A DNA stretch of 64,000 nt from Edaphochlamys debaryana (Eukaryota; Chlorophyta; Chlorophyceae; Chlamydomonadales), in the NCBI GenBank assembly GCA_016858145.1, contig JAEHOE010000223.1, forward strand, positions 1 to 64,000. The letters run 5' to 3'. The notes below the pieces were generated by a model. That model was not told the DNA's origin. It did not search any database and was given only the letters and a program-made list of their open reading frames with translations. This document shows positions 30,101 through 43,087 of the stretch, one piece after another. The position numbers were made by a program, and so were the translations under genes. Numbering within the stretch: the first letter of the stretch is position 1; every line of letters starts with the position of its first letter.

Positions 30101-32898
30101 AGCCGCCGCCCAGAACGCCAGCTCATCCGGGGCCGTAGCAGTGCCCTGAGTCAGAAGCTGGTGGAGCTCACGGCTCACGCGGCTGTCCCGCGGGTCCTTC
30201 AGGGCCCCAGCCCCCGGGGTCCCGGCGCAGCTGGGGCTGCCGCCATGGCACGAATCGCCCATGCCGCCAGTGCTGTGGGCTAGGCCCGAGCCACGCCACC
30301 GGGCAGGGGAACCTGTAGCGCTGTGTGAGCAGGGGCGCAGATCGGACGTGCTGTTGCGAGGTACCGAGTCCCCGTGGTAAGCGGCCGACGCCGCCATGCA
30401 GTGCAGCGGCGTTCGAGCGCTGGCGGCGGTGGCGGCGGCGACGGCCGCGGCGCCGCCGCAGTCCGCCAGAATGCCCAGGTCCGCGCCGGCGTCGGCGGCC
30501 GCCTCCGCCAGCTCCTGCCCTATCCCTGGCGACAGCGATCGGCCCCGCAGCGAGTGCCATCGCTTGGAAAACCAATGCCGCGACGAGTTGAGAGCGGCCA
30601 TGGCAGCCAGCGGCGACCCGCTGCTGCTGCCCCCCGCCCCGCGCCCCGACCCCCCGCCGACCGCACCCCGGCCCACGCCTTGCCCGTGCCCCTGCCCGTT
30701 CGCGAGAGGTGACCCGCCGCCAGCTCCCGTTGCGCTTGCGGAGGCCGAGGCGGACCCGAGGCCCGACCCCGCCGCCGAGGCGCCCGTGTTACCCGCGGAC
30801 GGGAGGCTGTGGAGGCTGAGGCTGCCGCTGCCCAGGCTGGTGGAGAGGGCGCGGGAGGCCCAGATCGAGCCGCCCCGGTTGAGGCCGGCGCCGTCCGTTG
30901 CCGCCAGCTGCGCCATCTGCAGCTCCCTGGCCGCGGCCACGGTGGTGGCGGCGGCGGCCGCGAGGCGCGTCAGGGAGGCGGAGCGGTGCTGCGCGCTGGA
31001 GAGGAGCAGGTCGGCCAGGTCCTCGTCGCTGAGGGAGCGGTGCAGGCCCTGGGCGCGGGGGGTGAAGAGAGAGGGTGTGGTGTGTGAGGGATGCGGTACT
31101 GCTGCGGTCTCAGGCGAAGAGCCCCACTCCATCCCCCTCATTTCCTTTGAATCCCCAGCCCAGCTCGCCCCCACCCCTCCGCCGCCCCCGCGCCTGCTTG
31201 GCCAGCCCCCTGTGTTACCCATCCCTCCTCCAAACCCCACCCGGACGCCTACCCCCTCCCCGCACCGCCGCCCCCGCACCTGCTTGGCCAGCTCCAGGTG
31301 CAGCCGCCGGCGCCGCTCGTAGCCGCCCTTGCGCCCCACGGCGCCCGTGAGCGGCCCCACCATGGCCGCGAAGTTGTAGATGGCGCACATGGCCGCGAAC
31401 ACGCAGGCCACCGCCCAGCCCGACCAGCGCAGCAGCGGCGCCACCGCCAGCGCCAGCAGGCAGCCCAGCAGCGCGGCGGACCCGAAGGCGGCGCCCACCT
31501 GTGGTTGGAGAAGGGGTGGTTAGGAGCGGGGGTGGTTGGAGGAGGGAGGTATTGTGTGGGGAGTGGATGGGGGCGAGCGGTGGATGGGCGTGCATGCGTA
31601 CGGCCCTCGACAATGCTTCTCGGTCCGGGGTGGGGCGCTGAGGTCTTCTTTGTCCATGGTGCCCCACCCGACGTCCTAGCCGTGAGCTGGCACCCCTCCC
31701 TCCCATTATCCCATACACGCCATCCTATGCACGCCGCCCTGACCTGGTCATGCATGAGCAGATTCGGATCCGGGTACGGCATCTGAGCGGGGGGCGGTCG
31801 CGCCGCCGCCGCCTTCAGCCGGCGGCGGTGCATAGTGACGTACAGGATCCCAAGGAGAACCAGGGCAGCCACTGGGGATGAAAGACAAAGCAGAAGCAAG
31901 ACGGAAAACTCAACACATCGTTTGGGAACACAAGGACCGAGTGACGAAGAAGGCTGTCGCGAGTCAGGGGCTGCTTGGGTGATTTGCAGAAGGGGCTCAG
32001 CCGGTCAGCCCCTGCTTGGGCTGACTCAACCCTAATGTGAACAGCTCGGCACGCCTCCCCTGCGCCCCTAGAGCTCAGCTCACCCAGTGTGGGCATTAGC
32101 ATCCAGGCGAAGAAGCGCATAAGCGTGAGCTTAAAGGCTTCCGCCGCGATCAGGTTGGCAGGCCCCGCCACGGGCAGCAGCATGCCCCACACCGACGACG
32201 CCCCTGCAACGCGCGGGCCAGCGACATCATTAGCGCCATACCTAAGCAGCGTTGGCTTGCAGACAAAGCAACGGAGGTTGCAGCAAGGAGCATGGCAAGG
32301 AGCCATGCCAAGGATCGCGCCTGACCCTGCCGCTCGACATGGCCCGCGCCCACGGCCACAGCTGAACCATGCCCCACCCACCCATGTGCGTCGCGGCTAG
32401 CGCCATGGGGTCGAGGTTGGTGGCCGCCGCGGTGTAGACCATCGCCGGGGTCAACGCAACCAGCGACACCTCCGCGCACGTGGCCAGGCTCAGCAGCCCC
32501 GACAGCCCGAAGAAGAGCAGGAGAAGTAGCCGGGGGTTGTGCCCAACCCACTTGGCGGCGTGCAGCAGCAGCCACACGTAGGTCCCCGCCGTCTCCGCTG
32601 TGCAGGAGACATAGTGAATCGCGAGGGTTTGCGCGATTACTCGCCACGGCCTGAGGCTTCCGTCGCCGGCAAGCCCGTCGCCCACATCCTTGAAGTTTAT
32701 GCTCCGCGTAAGCAGCAGGGTCGCGACAGCAACCCAGGGCACCCAGCAGCAAGAGACTTGCACGCGCGCCCGAGTCCTCGGGACGCTCAATGAAAGCCCG
32801 CGCGGAGCAAGGGCGTATGTGCCTATGATAGCAAAGAGGAAGATGAGCAGCACGAAAGCAGCTTGAAATTCGCTCTGGTTCTGCAATTCGGAAGCCAT
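27134..32898 (-). CDS. ArsB/NhaD-type ion permease with a very large central loop
   Basis: Seven exons fit by splice sites and phase: 32,898-32,382; 32,203-32,084; 31,871-31,744; 31,498-31,280; 31,048-28,199; 28,028-27,942; 27,769-27,134. The start is MASELQNQSEFQAAF. The N-terminal half is hydrophobic and shows the ArsB/NhaD pattern: LLLLLFFGLSGLLSLATC, EVSLVALTPAMVY, then SVWGMLLPVAGPANLIAAEA and FFAWMLMPTLG. Exon 5 adds about 950 Ser/Ala/Gly-rich residues with no helices, presumably a soluble regulatory loop. The last two exons restore membrane helices (VVLLLGVFVLVQAL; AVFTAGWLCICLAICMTG) and end LLVLWGQCVLWL. The family exports arsenite or exchanges Na+/H+; the substrate here is unknown. 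Confidence 0.65.
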
Positions 32899-33897
32899 TC
32901 GGTCAAGGTGGCCAGTGAGCCATGCCGAACGCGTCAGGGTAAGTGTCAAGGGGTCAAGTATACGGATAAGTTGCGAGGGCCGCAAAAGTGAGGGCCGCTG
33001 GCAAGGTCAGACCTTGCATCCAATGCAGCTCGCCAGCCAGAACCCGGGCGCAAGTCTGCTTTGATCGTGTTCAGCTATACCTACTGAATTCGTGGGGGCA
33101 TTGGCAGGCCAGGCACGATCCGAGTCTCCCACCCCTCCTCCCACGCGCACGCCCACCATCCTGCGACAATGGCGTCAGCTCGCCCACGCTGATTGCAAGG
33201 CGCCAAGCTCAGTGGAATGCGATAGCATCAACTACATCCCTCTGTACGTGGGCTTCCCTCGACAAAACAATGACAATCCTTGATTCAACGATTTCCCGTT
33301 CGGCCCGTGACGCCCGCGCTGGCGCCCCTTGCGCACGTCCTCCCCGCTGCTTTCCCAGACATGCCACTATCAAAGGCCACGACAACTATATGCATACTGT
33401 GTCCATCAACATGCCCGGGTGGTTGCTAGCGTATCCACGTGCAAACTTATTCATCGAGGCATGCTTCCGTGCCGTGCCGGTACGTGCAGCTTGCAAATAC
33501 CCCAGTCTCGCGGCATTCAGCGCCCGTTGCGCCCCGTGTTCGGAAGCTGGGCAATGCCCGTCGCGTTCTCCTCTCCGGGTGCTGGCAATGGCAGGAACTG
33601 GGCGGAGGTGGGGAGGAGCGTGGTCGTGTTCGGAACGGTGGTGTTGGGAATGGCGTTCCTGCGGCGCGGGCGGGTGGCACACGGCAAGGCGGCACCGTTT
33701 TGCGACAAGACGTCAAGACCTCGCAATCCTGATGACAAGCACACCATGGCCCACTCGCTCCTTTCGCCCCCAGCAGTCCGGCATCCCACAACCCCATACC
33801 GCTGCCCCAGCCCAGCATCCAAAGCAAGGACCCAAGCCCGCGGAGCGAGTGTACAGTGCGGCTGCGGAGTGCCCGGAGGAATCCACGTATCCATTAC
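32899..33897. other. Intergenic spacer between two minus-strand genes
   Basis: This 1-kb stretch lies upstream of the permease and downstream of the expansin-like gene. Open frames on both strands have no natural composition or motifs. It should hold the permease promoter and the expansin 3' untranslated region. Confidence 0.4.
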
Positions 33898-36245
33898 TCA
33901 CCACAGCAGCACCACTCGGCCGCCTGGGTCCGTCAGCCTCAGGTCCAGCGGGTAGCTTCTCGGCAGCCCCGAGTACTCCCACGCCGCACCGCTGGCGCTG
34001 TCCATGACGCGCCACATGGGGGAGTAGAGGCCGCCGGGGCACGTGGGGGGCGCCACAACGCCCTCTGCGGGTCGTGCGGGATGCGGCCATAAGAGGAAGC
34101 CGGGACTGGCTGATGGCGGCAAACCCGGCGTCTACAAGCACTGAGGGTTGGCCGGAATGGCGGAGCGGTGACATGGTTGCCCGCCCAGGCAGGACACGTG
34201 TGGTCACCGACCTGTGTTGGCGCCCTGCACGACCGCCCGCTCCCGCTGCGTGCGCGCCGCCTGTGTGGCCGCTGCCACTGCGTCCTGGCCCGTGGAGCTC
34301 ACGTCGCCCTGGCGGGGGCAGTGCGCCAGGGCAACCTGTGGGGCAGAGCGAGGGGATACCGCCGGGCGTGATGGGCGAGACCGGCAGGGCTGTAGAGTTG
34401 AGGGGTCGACCCGATGTGGGTTGCCTGGGCGACGGGAGGCGAGGGGCACCAAGGCCCAGCACGACGTTGCAGCAACATTCCCCGCTGGGCTGCGTCATGC
34501 ACGACTCGACCCGCAATGCAGGGCCTGACTGGGCCCAGTGCGGGCCTCTACTGACCTCCGCCAGGCCTCCGTCCCCCGCCACGTCCCGCACCGCCAGGCG
34601 CAGGTAGCCGCCCGCGGAGCGGCGGTAGGCGCTGAGGAAGAGGGACATGTTGAGGCCTGAGGAAGGGTTGTGGGCGGCACGGAAGAGACAAGTGACGCAG
34701 TCGTCCATGGAACACAGTGAGGTTCAAAAGCAAGAGGCCAGGATCACGTACGGTACGTGCGGGCGCGACTGCGTGCGCATAGCCCCAGCCCCGGCCCCTG
34801 AGGCCACTGGGGGAAGCCAGCCCTCCTTCCCTCATGTCCCCACAAGGCATCCCACCCGCAAGCCCTCCCCTACCCACCACCAACTCCCTTCCCTCCCCTC
34901 CGACACGCACCGAACGAGGGGCACGCCACGGCCCGGTACGTGACGTTAAATTTGCCCACGCTCGGCTCCGCCAGCGCCGCGAATGCGTCGGCGTGCAGGT
35001 TCAGTTCCAGGGCGCCGCACGCATCGCACGAGTCCACGACGCGCAGCAGCAGTCGGCCGGGGCCCAGCACGGGGGAGGAGGCGTCGAGGGAGCCGGCGGC
35101 GTAGCGGGGGTTGGCCGGGTCCAGGGACGGCGGGGACGTGACGGTGGGGTGCAGGCAGCCGAGCGCACCCTGAGGCGGGGTGGGTTTGGGGGGGCAATTG
35201 GGGGGCGGAAGGGCATGTCAAGGGGTACGGATACATCGCGTGTGGGGGTTGGCCTCGGAGGGGAAGCAAGGTGGGGGCACTTCCTGCTACCATCCTGCTT
35301 CTCGGCACGTACCCCTCCTAGATGGCGAGCAACCCGACAGCACCCACTCACCGCCGCGCAAACCACCTCGAGGCACGTGCCGCACCCCTGCTGCGGCCGC
35401 CGCAGCGCCAGGGGCGAGGCGGGGGAGATGCCCGCAATGTAGGGCGAGGTGAGGGGGCCATAGCTGCAGAAACCGTTGGACAGAGTGGTGTTCTGCAGAG
35501 GGGGAGGGGGAGGACGGAGGAATGCGGAGCCGGGGCGGGCTGAATGGGTCACGGCAGGCGGTAGGACAGTAGGCCGCCAGCACGGAAAGCGCATACTCCG
35601 GAACACGCCTTGGCACCCCACTCTCACGCCTCTCTCCGTCCACCGCTTCCCGCCCACACCCACCAGCCCCCCACCCACCTCGCCGCTCGCGCCGAAGCGT
35701 AGGGCGCGCCCCGAAACAGGGACCGACAGGTTCGCGTCCGCCGCTGCCCACGCACCCAGGGAGGCCGCTGTTGCGTTCGCTGCAGTGCGCCGGCCTTGCG
35801 GCGAAGACGCATCGCCACCGCCGCCCCCATTCGCGACAGCAGGCTGAGCCGGGCGAGGCGCGGTCTGCGCGGGCGCAGCAGGCTCAGGCGCGGGCGCAGG
35901 CGCGGGCTCCGCCTCGCTCCCGCTGTCGGTTGCGGCCGCCGGCGCGGCCGATGCGTTTGTCGCGCCGGTCCCTGCCGGCACAGCAGCGTTAGCCGCATTG
36001 CCGCTGCCGTTCACTGCGGAAGCAAGGGCAGAGAGCTCCGACGAGAGGGACCGTGCGTCGGCCGCGGGGGAGGCCGGGCGCGTCAGGTTCTGCGCGGAAG
36101 CAATGCCGAGAAGCCCCGCGGCTGCGAGCAAGGCCGCTGCCAGCAGCAAGGCCCGGCGCGCGTTCGGGGGGGGCGCGGAGCGCGTCGCAGGCCGCCACAG
36201 CCCGGTGGCGGCGCGGCGGCGGCGGGAGGCACTGGAGCGCGGCAT
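33898..36245 (-). CDS. Expansin-like secreted protein
   Basis: Six exons fit with consistent phase: 36,245-35,679; 35,492-35,352; 35,169-34,911; 34,656-34,556; 34,335-34,212; 34,064-33,898, giving about 452 residues. The N-terminus has basic residues then a hydrophobic segment (LLLAAALLAAAGLLGIASA), a signal peptide or anchor, followed by a roughly 130-residue disordered Ala/Pro-rich region. The double-psi barrel follows: NGFCSYGPLTSPYIAGIS, CGTCLEVVC, LLLRVVDSCDACGALELNLH and FNVTYRAVAC. The C-terminus resembles the expansin carbohydrate-binding domain (GGYLRLAVRDVAGDGG; MWRVMDSASGAAWEYSGLPR; YPLDLRLTDPGGRVVLLW). Expansins loosen walls without hydrolysis. The fifth exon is the least certain. 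It is divergent from ELP2. Confidence 0.7.
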
Positions 36246-36542
36246 TGCGAGGATGCGGCCCCAAGTATGGAACGCGTGAGGTGTGAGGTGTGAGAGGAGT
36301 GGAGGAAAGTGTCGGCCGGGGCAATGGCCCGGGCAGCGGGCGCAGATGCCGAAGGCACGAACCCCGGTCGGCCCGGTGGCCCATGGGCCATGGCACTACA
36401 GCATAGCTACGAAGTCTCCCTCGCTGCTCTGACGTCGGTGCCACGCATCTACAGCCAAGCTGTGCTCAATTGTCGCATGGAATGCATTCGCCTCTCTACC
36501 CATCCTAGCTGCGCCTCCCGAACGCACCTCTGAAGCTCCGTC
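36246..36542. promoter_or_regulatory. Shared divergent promoter region, expansin and ELP2
   Basis: Only 297 bases separate the start codons of the minus-strand expansin gene and the plus-strand ELP2 gene, so both promoters and 5' untranslated regions must fit here. No clear TATA box is visible. Confidence 0.6.
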
Positions 36543-39500
36543 ATGGAGGTTAGCTTGGATTACGTTAGCGCTGGGGTCAACCGCGTCGTCAACGCGCTTT
36601 CGTGGGGCGAGCATGGCGGCGTCGCTTATGCTGCGCACCACATGGTGGCGCTCTACGACGTCGAAGTGAGTGAGGAAAGGGCTGGCGCACTGACCATGGC
36701 TGCAGAAGCTTATGGTCAAGCAAAATCGCGCCATCTGCTTGCGTGCAGGCTGCCAAGGTGCTCGCGACGCTATGTGGACACACCGGCATGGTGAACTGCG
36801 TGCTCTGGGTGCCGCGAGATGGTGAGCCGTCGCGAGACGCGTACGCTCGACACCTCGGCGCAGGGCCCAAGCCACACAGCCACGGGCCCAACCCGCCTCT
36901 CCTCGTGCACGCTGGGTGTGCTCTCGCCGGCTCCCACCCTCGCTAGCTCCTGATTACACACCTCTCAAACCCCTATTTCGTCCCCCCCATGACAGCCACA
37001 CCGGAGCTAGCCCCGCACCAGCACCTGCTCCTGTCAGGCTCGGCGGATGCCACCATCCGGGCATGGCTGGTGTCTTACGCCCGCGCCGCTGGCGAGCCGG
37101 CCGTGTCCTGGCTCTGCCTGGGAGAGCTCAGGGGCCACGGCGGGCCCGTCACATCCCTCTGCATCCACCGCCTGCCGACATCCGGGCAGGCCGACTCGGG
37201 CCAACCTAGGCTGCTGCTCGTCAGCACCGCCGGGGATGCTGATGTCGTGGTGTGGGAGTGCGGCCCCAGCGTCGCCACTAGCGACGTAACGTCTGGTACT
37301 GGCGATGGCGCTAAGACCAGTACATCTGGAGATGCGGACGTGGAGGCGGAAACCGCCAGTGGGGGCAGAGGAGGGGTCACGGAGGCGGCGGGGTCGTCGG
37401 AGGGCGGAGCCAAGCTGGGCTCGGCGGACGGGCCGACCGCCGACGCGGCGAAGCTGTACGGCGACAGTTGCTGGTGGTTGGCGCAGCGCATCCACGTGGG
37501 CACGCGCATGCAGACCACCGCCGCCATGACGCACCTGCCGCTGGACCCGGACTGGTGGGCGGGGTGGTTGGCGGTTGGCGGTTGTGCCCGTGTGCCCCCG
37601 ATCTCGGGGTCGTCGGGGTGAACAACCTCCCTTGCCGAGATGTGGGTTTGCCCCTCGATGCACCCACAGTCTCCCCATGCGTCTCCCCTTGCTGTTTGCC
37701 ACCTTCCCGCCAGCCTTACCACCATTCCTGGGCCCCGCCCAACAAATCCCAACCCCCGCTCCAACCCCTCCCGTTCCCCGCCCCTTTCCTCCCCCCCCTT
37801 CTCAACACCCCCTCTCCCTGCTTCCTCCGCCGCAGGACGGTGCTCGCCATGGGCGGCACGGACCGGTGCGTGGGCCTGTTCGTGCGCCCCCCCGGGCCCG
37901 GCGCCTCCTTCGCCCCCGCCTGCTCCCTGGAGGGACACGAGAACTGGGTCCGGGGGGTGGCCTGGTGCCACGTGGCGCCGGCGGGGCCGGGGGCGCCGCC
38001 GCAGCTGCTGCTGGCAAGCGTGTCGCAGGACAGGTGGGGGCGGGTGGTGGTGGTGGGGGGGGGGGTTGTTGTTGTGACACGGACAAGGGCATCAGCCGTG
38101 AACTTCCATACGGGCCGTGGGCCAAAGGGACATGTGTCCAGTGGGGCGGGAGGATAGGGCGGGGCGGAGAGGGTTCCGGGCCAGCGGGATGGGTCCGCGC
38201 GTTGGCGGCCGCGCTGGAAGCCGCGGGGAGCTGTGATGCCAGATCAGTGATCTGCGATATGCCACTCTCTGTGCTGCAACCCCCCAGGTACGGCCGCATC
38301 TGGGTGCTGCAGCCTGAGTCCGCTGCCGCCCCCGCGGCTGCTGCCGGCGGCCTCAGTGCTGGGGCCGATGCGCTGGTTGCAGCGATCCAGCGCTACGCGC
38401 CCAAGCCGCACGTGGACACGGCATCGCACCGGTGGGGCGGGCGCACGGGGCCTGTGGGCTAGGAGGGCACAGGGGGGCCGGGGCACAGAGCACGGGGCGG
38501 GGTGTAGGCAGGCGCCGGGGGTCGGGGGTCCGGATGTGGGGTGCGGGCAGGCGTCATCGTGGCAGGGAGCCGCTCTTGACGGGCCCTAGTCTCTCTGGCC
38601 CCCCTTTCCTCCCACACAAACCCTTGTCTACGTTGCCACCCCCGGGGAGCTCCTCCTCGCTGCCCCTTCCCACCGTCTAAAACCCTCTCCCCTGCCCCGC
38701 TGCCCCTGCCCCGCTGCCCCTGCCCCCGCAGCTACGTGGCCACCCCCGAGGCCCTCCTCATTGGCCACGAGGACTGGGTGCACTCCCTGGCCTGGGCACC
38801 GCCGCCGCCTGCCCCTGCCTGTGCGGAGGGCGGGGGCGGGGGCGAGGCGGGGGATCCGGGGCGGGCGGGGGTACACACGCGTGCCAGTGCGGCGCTGCTG
38901 ACTGCCTCCATGGACCGAACCATGGTGGTGTGGCGGTACGAGGTGGGTGGGTGCGGGATAGGCGGGGTGGGGGGTGGAGTTGGGGTGTGGCAGAGATGGG
39001 GGTCAGGGAGGAGTGCGTGGAAGAGGGAGGGTAGGGGGGTTGAAGGATACTGGTGTGGCGGGATGTGGGGGCGAAGGCAGGTTGGCTGGTACTGGGCTGC
39101 AGGCTGGTACTGGGCTGCAGGCGAAGATTCAGTGCGCAGCCTTCCAAGACCTCTCCTGCTCCCCACCTCCCCGCCCGTCCCTCTCCCCTTCCCCTCCCCT
39201 CATCCCACCCCACCCAACCCCCCAGGCCAGCAGCGGGCTGTGGATGAACGAGGCCAGCCTGGGCGACGCGGGCGCCTCCTGCCTGGGCTACTACGGGGGC
39301 GTGTGGGGGCCGCGGGGGGGGGCCATCCTGGCACACGGCTTCACGGGTGCGCGCCTGGGGGGGCGTGGCAGGGGAGGGCAGCGGGTGGCGACTGGAGGCT
39401 GCGTGCGGAGTGCGGCGGGCTGTGCCGAACCTAAGAGCACTGGGAGCGGAGGCGACGTTGACAAAGCTGGGTTGGCGTGGACGGCGGATGGGAAGGCTCC

Positions 39501-42264
39501 AACCGGCACCAACACCCTCCCCGTCCTTTCCCCACCCCAGCCGCCTTCCTCTCACCCCACCCGACCCGCCTCCCCCGCAGGTGCGCTGCACCTGTGGCGC
39601 CAGCCCCCCGGCTCCTCCCGCTGGGCCCCCTCGCACGCCCTGGGCGGGCACTGGGGGGAGGTGGTGGACGTGGCCTGGGCGCTGGACGGCGGCTGCGTGC
39701 TGAGCGTGGGCGGGGACCAGACGGCGCGGGTGCACACGGGCATAATCGTGGCGGCGGCACCATCAGAACACGCGGAGGCGGCCGCGGGGGCCGGTGACGG
39801 AGGCGGGCAGCGGCTGCACTGGTGCGAGATCGCGCGGTCGCAGGTGCGAGGGAGCGGCGCACGATGGGGAAAGGGCAGGGGGTGGTGGTTCGCGGTTGTT
39901 CTGGGTGTATGGGCGGATTGGGGGCCGGCGCCTTTGGGAGAGGGACGCCCAAAGGACAGGCCATACTGCGCACCACGGTCTGACCATGCAGGGCATGTTT
40001 GTCACCCCACCCGACCACCCCACCCCACCCTACCGCCCCCCAATCCGCCCATAAACCCAACACCCCTCCACCCCACCCCACCCCACCCCACCCATCTGCG
40101 CAGGTGCATGGCCACGACTTCGCCTGTGCTGCGCCCGTGCCCACCGGCCCCGGGTCGGACTATGTGTACGTGGCGGGGTCGGAGGAGAAGGTGCTGCGAG
40201 TCATGGAGGCGCCGCAGGTGGGGGCTGGGGGGGGAGGGGTTTGTGTGGGTTGGGGGCCGGGGGGTGGGGGGCATGAGGCGGGCCTGATGGGGGGCGGTTC
40301 GGCGGGCAGAGGCGTCAGGCGGGCATGCGCTGGCCTGGCCCCTATGGGTAAGTGTAACATGGAAAGGCGTCCGGCGGAAGAGGACGGCCTCGAGCCTCAC
40401 CACCTTGCATGCCCCCGCTTCCCACCCCCACCCCGCAGGCCTTCCTCGACACGCTGCTGGCGCTGCGGGGCGGCGAGGCCACCGCCGCCGGCCGGGCGCT
40501 GGCGGCCGAGGGGCGGCGCGGGCACGGCTTCGGAGCGGCGGTGGCGGCGCTGGGCCTCAGCAACAAGGCCCTGTACGAGGGCGAGGCGAGCGCGGCGGCG
40601 GAGGCGGGCGCAAACGCAGGTGGGTGCATGGGCAGAGTGGCGGGCTGAGCGCCGCTCGCAGGGCCCCGGGCCCGAGGGGAAGGTGGCCGGGGGTGGGGAA
40701 ATGCATGTGCGTGGGAAAGCCGTTTGAGCGTATTGGTATAGCTTACACCAGGCTGATTGCTTTGTGCGTATCTGCGTGCAGGCGGTGGAGGCGGCGGCCT
40801 GGGCGGGGACTACACCGACGGGCCGGACTTCGTACCCAACGCGGCACCGCAGGTGCGTGGGGCAGATACATAGGAAATGGGCGGATAAATGCCGCCTCCT
40901 GGGTATCACCTCGGGAGGGGCCTCTCACAAGCGCCGCACCTGCTGCCTTCTATCTTCTCCCTTACCCCGTCCGTCTGTCCCTTCCCTCCTGTCCCATCCT
41001 CCCTCCTCCCTCCCACCCCCACGTACCCGCCACCCACCCACCCACCCCAGGTCATCCGTGAGCCCCCCCTCGAGGAGCACCTCGCGCAGAACACGCTCTG
41101 GCCCGAGACCCAGAAGCTCTACGGCCACGGCAACGACGTCTTCTGCGCCGCAGCCAGTCCGGACGGCCGGTTCGTGGCGTCGGCGTGCAAGGCGCAGGTG
41201 CGGGCGGGGCAGGCCGGGGCCGGGCGGGGCACGGCGGGGCAGGAGGAGCGCGGCGGGAGGCTGGGGCTGTGTGCTGTTCGCACCTGGGCGGGACGGGACG
41301 GGAACGAGGTCAGCCTGTAGCGTGCGCGGAGGGAATCCGGCTCCTGCAATACATGCGGGCTCGTGTGCTTTTCGACGCATCTCCTACTTTCTGCCGCCGC
41401 CTGACGCATCCCATGCTGCCCCCGGCCATCACGCAGACCGCCGCCACGGCCGCCGTGTGGGTGTGGTGCGCCCGCACCTGGCGACCCCTGGGACAGCTCA
41501 AGGCCCACACACTCACCGTCACGCAGCTCGAGTGGAGCGCGTCGGGCCGCTTCCTGGCGGCGGGCTCGCGCGACCGCACCTTCTCCATCTTCCGCGTCGT
41601 GGATCCCGTGGCGCGATCTGGACCTGGATCTGGGGCCGGTGGCGGCGGAAACGACCCCGTCTTTGAGCTGGTGTGCCGTACCAAGGCCGCACACGGCCGC
41701 ATCATCTGGAGCGTGTCGTGGTCATTGGACGAGCAGCTGCTGGCAACCGCCTCGCGGGACGAGACGGTCAAAGTTTGGTCGACGGGCTGCGGCGGCGGCG
41801 GAGGCGACGCCAGCAGCGCTGCCGCGGAGCCCGCGACCCCGCAACTGGCGCTGACGCTACCGCAGTTCCCCTGCGCTGCGACAGCCGTCGCCTTCGCGCC
41901 CCGCTCGAGCCCTTCCAGCAGCGCTGGCGGCGGCGGCGGCACCGGCGGTGGGGGCGGCTCCGGCGGCGGTTACCTGCTGGCGGTTGGGCTGGAGAGCGGC
42001 GCGGTGCAGCTGTGGCGGTTGGCGGAGGTGGTTGCGGGCGAGGGGGCGTTGCTGCAGGCGGCTTGCGTGTGGGAGGCGGGGCCCGCGTGGCGACACGTGG
42101 CGCCGGTGCGGCGGCTGAGGTGGCGCGGCACGCCTGGCTCCGCGGGGCTGGGCGGCGGGGACTGGGGGGCAGCTGAGGGGCCGCTGCAGCTGGCGTCCGG
42201 GTCAGAGGACCACACCGTCCGTGTGCTCACGTTCAGGGCGGCGGCGGAGGAGGTTAGGAGCTAG
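36543..42264 (+). CDS. ELP2: Elongator complex subunit 2 (WD40 protein)
   Basis: The N-terminus MEVSLDYVSAGVNRVVNALS, followed by GGVAYAAHHMVALYD, is the typical ELP2 opening. WD40 blades follow across many exons: LATLCGHTGMVNCVLW, LLLSGSADATIRAWLV, GDADVVVWECG, LAMGGTDRCVGLFV, LEGHENWVRGVAWC, LIGHEDWVHSLAWA, ASMDRTMVVWRYE, LGGHWGEVVDVAWA and, near the end, LASGSEDHTVRVLTF. The ELP2-specific segments NTLWPETQKLYGHGNDVF and IIWSVSWSLDEQLLATASRD are also present. ELP2 forms twin propellers that scaffold Elp1-Elp3 in Elongator, which modifies U34 of tRNAs. Exon 1 ends at LYDVE before gtgagt; exon 2 begins AAKVLA. Gly/Ala-rich inserts such as GGGGGTGGGGGSGGG are host-typical. The frame seems intact throughout. 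Confidence 0.92.
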
Positions 42265-43087
42265 CTGAGTCTGAGCTGGGCCTGCGCTGTGAGGGCTTTG
42301 GGCCCCCTTGGGCCCGTGGCGCCAGGGGCCCTCGTGGGCAGGTGGGCGGGCGGTGTCCCCATTAGCTGATCCCGCTCGCGGGGCTTGAGCTGGGGCTGGA
42401 TGGGACCGGGGCTACAGAATGTACCGTATGTGTAAACGATGGTGCCGAGTCTATACTGGGTCCCACTCGCTCGCCGGCTGGCTTGCTGGATGAGATGGGC
42501 AGATAGAGAGACGCGCGAGAGGCGGGACTCGCGGGAGCTGGTAGGACGACGCTGATTAATCGAAGTGCCTGTGGACGTTTGCATAAGCATCAGCCCCAGA
42601 ACCGACGGATGACTGCATGACACCGCCAAGCGCCAACGGGGGATGACCAAGTGCTACACGGCCGACGGGCCTCACGTGCAGGGTGCAGCACAGCCGGTAC
42701 ATGCCGGAACACGAGCAGCTTGAATTTTACTGACGAAGCAGCAGTGCTGCTGGCGCAGCCTTGCTATAGTTCCATCTCTGCTTCCATTTGTTCTGGTATT
42801 GCTTATCCTCGACATGATCGAACAGTCGAGTCCGTCCTTCGCCGTCCGACCAGCCTGACACACCACACCAACCCCGTTCCACCCCCGACCTCAGCAGGCA
42901 CGGCCGCCAGCAAGCCAACACCTCACCCAACCTCATCAGGCAGGCAGTTGCACTGCCCGAATCAAGCCCGGAGCAGTTCCATAGAGACCACGTTCCATCT
43001 TACCTTGGTCGTTGCTGGCCACCAATCCTTGTTAAACTCTAGCCAACCGAGCTCCATCGGCCTTTCTAGCCCGTCTAGAAGCCTCTC
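42265..43087. other. Convergent intergenic region, ELP2 and TAF1C-like gene
   Basis: The two genes end tail to tail, so this stretch should be their 3' untranslated regions. Apart from the TGTAA signal listed separately nothing else is supported. Confidence 0.5.
42431..42435 (+). terminator. TGTAA polyadenylation signal of ELP2
   Basis: tgtaa lies about 170 bases after the ELP2 stop. TGTAA is the usual polyadenylation signal in Chlamydomonas and Volvox, 10-20 bases before the cleavage site. Confidence 0.5.
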
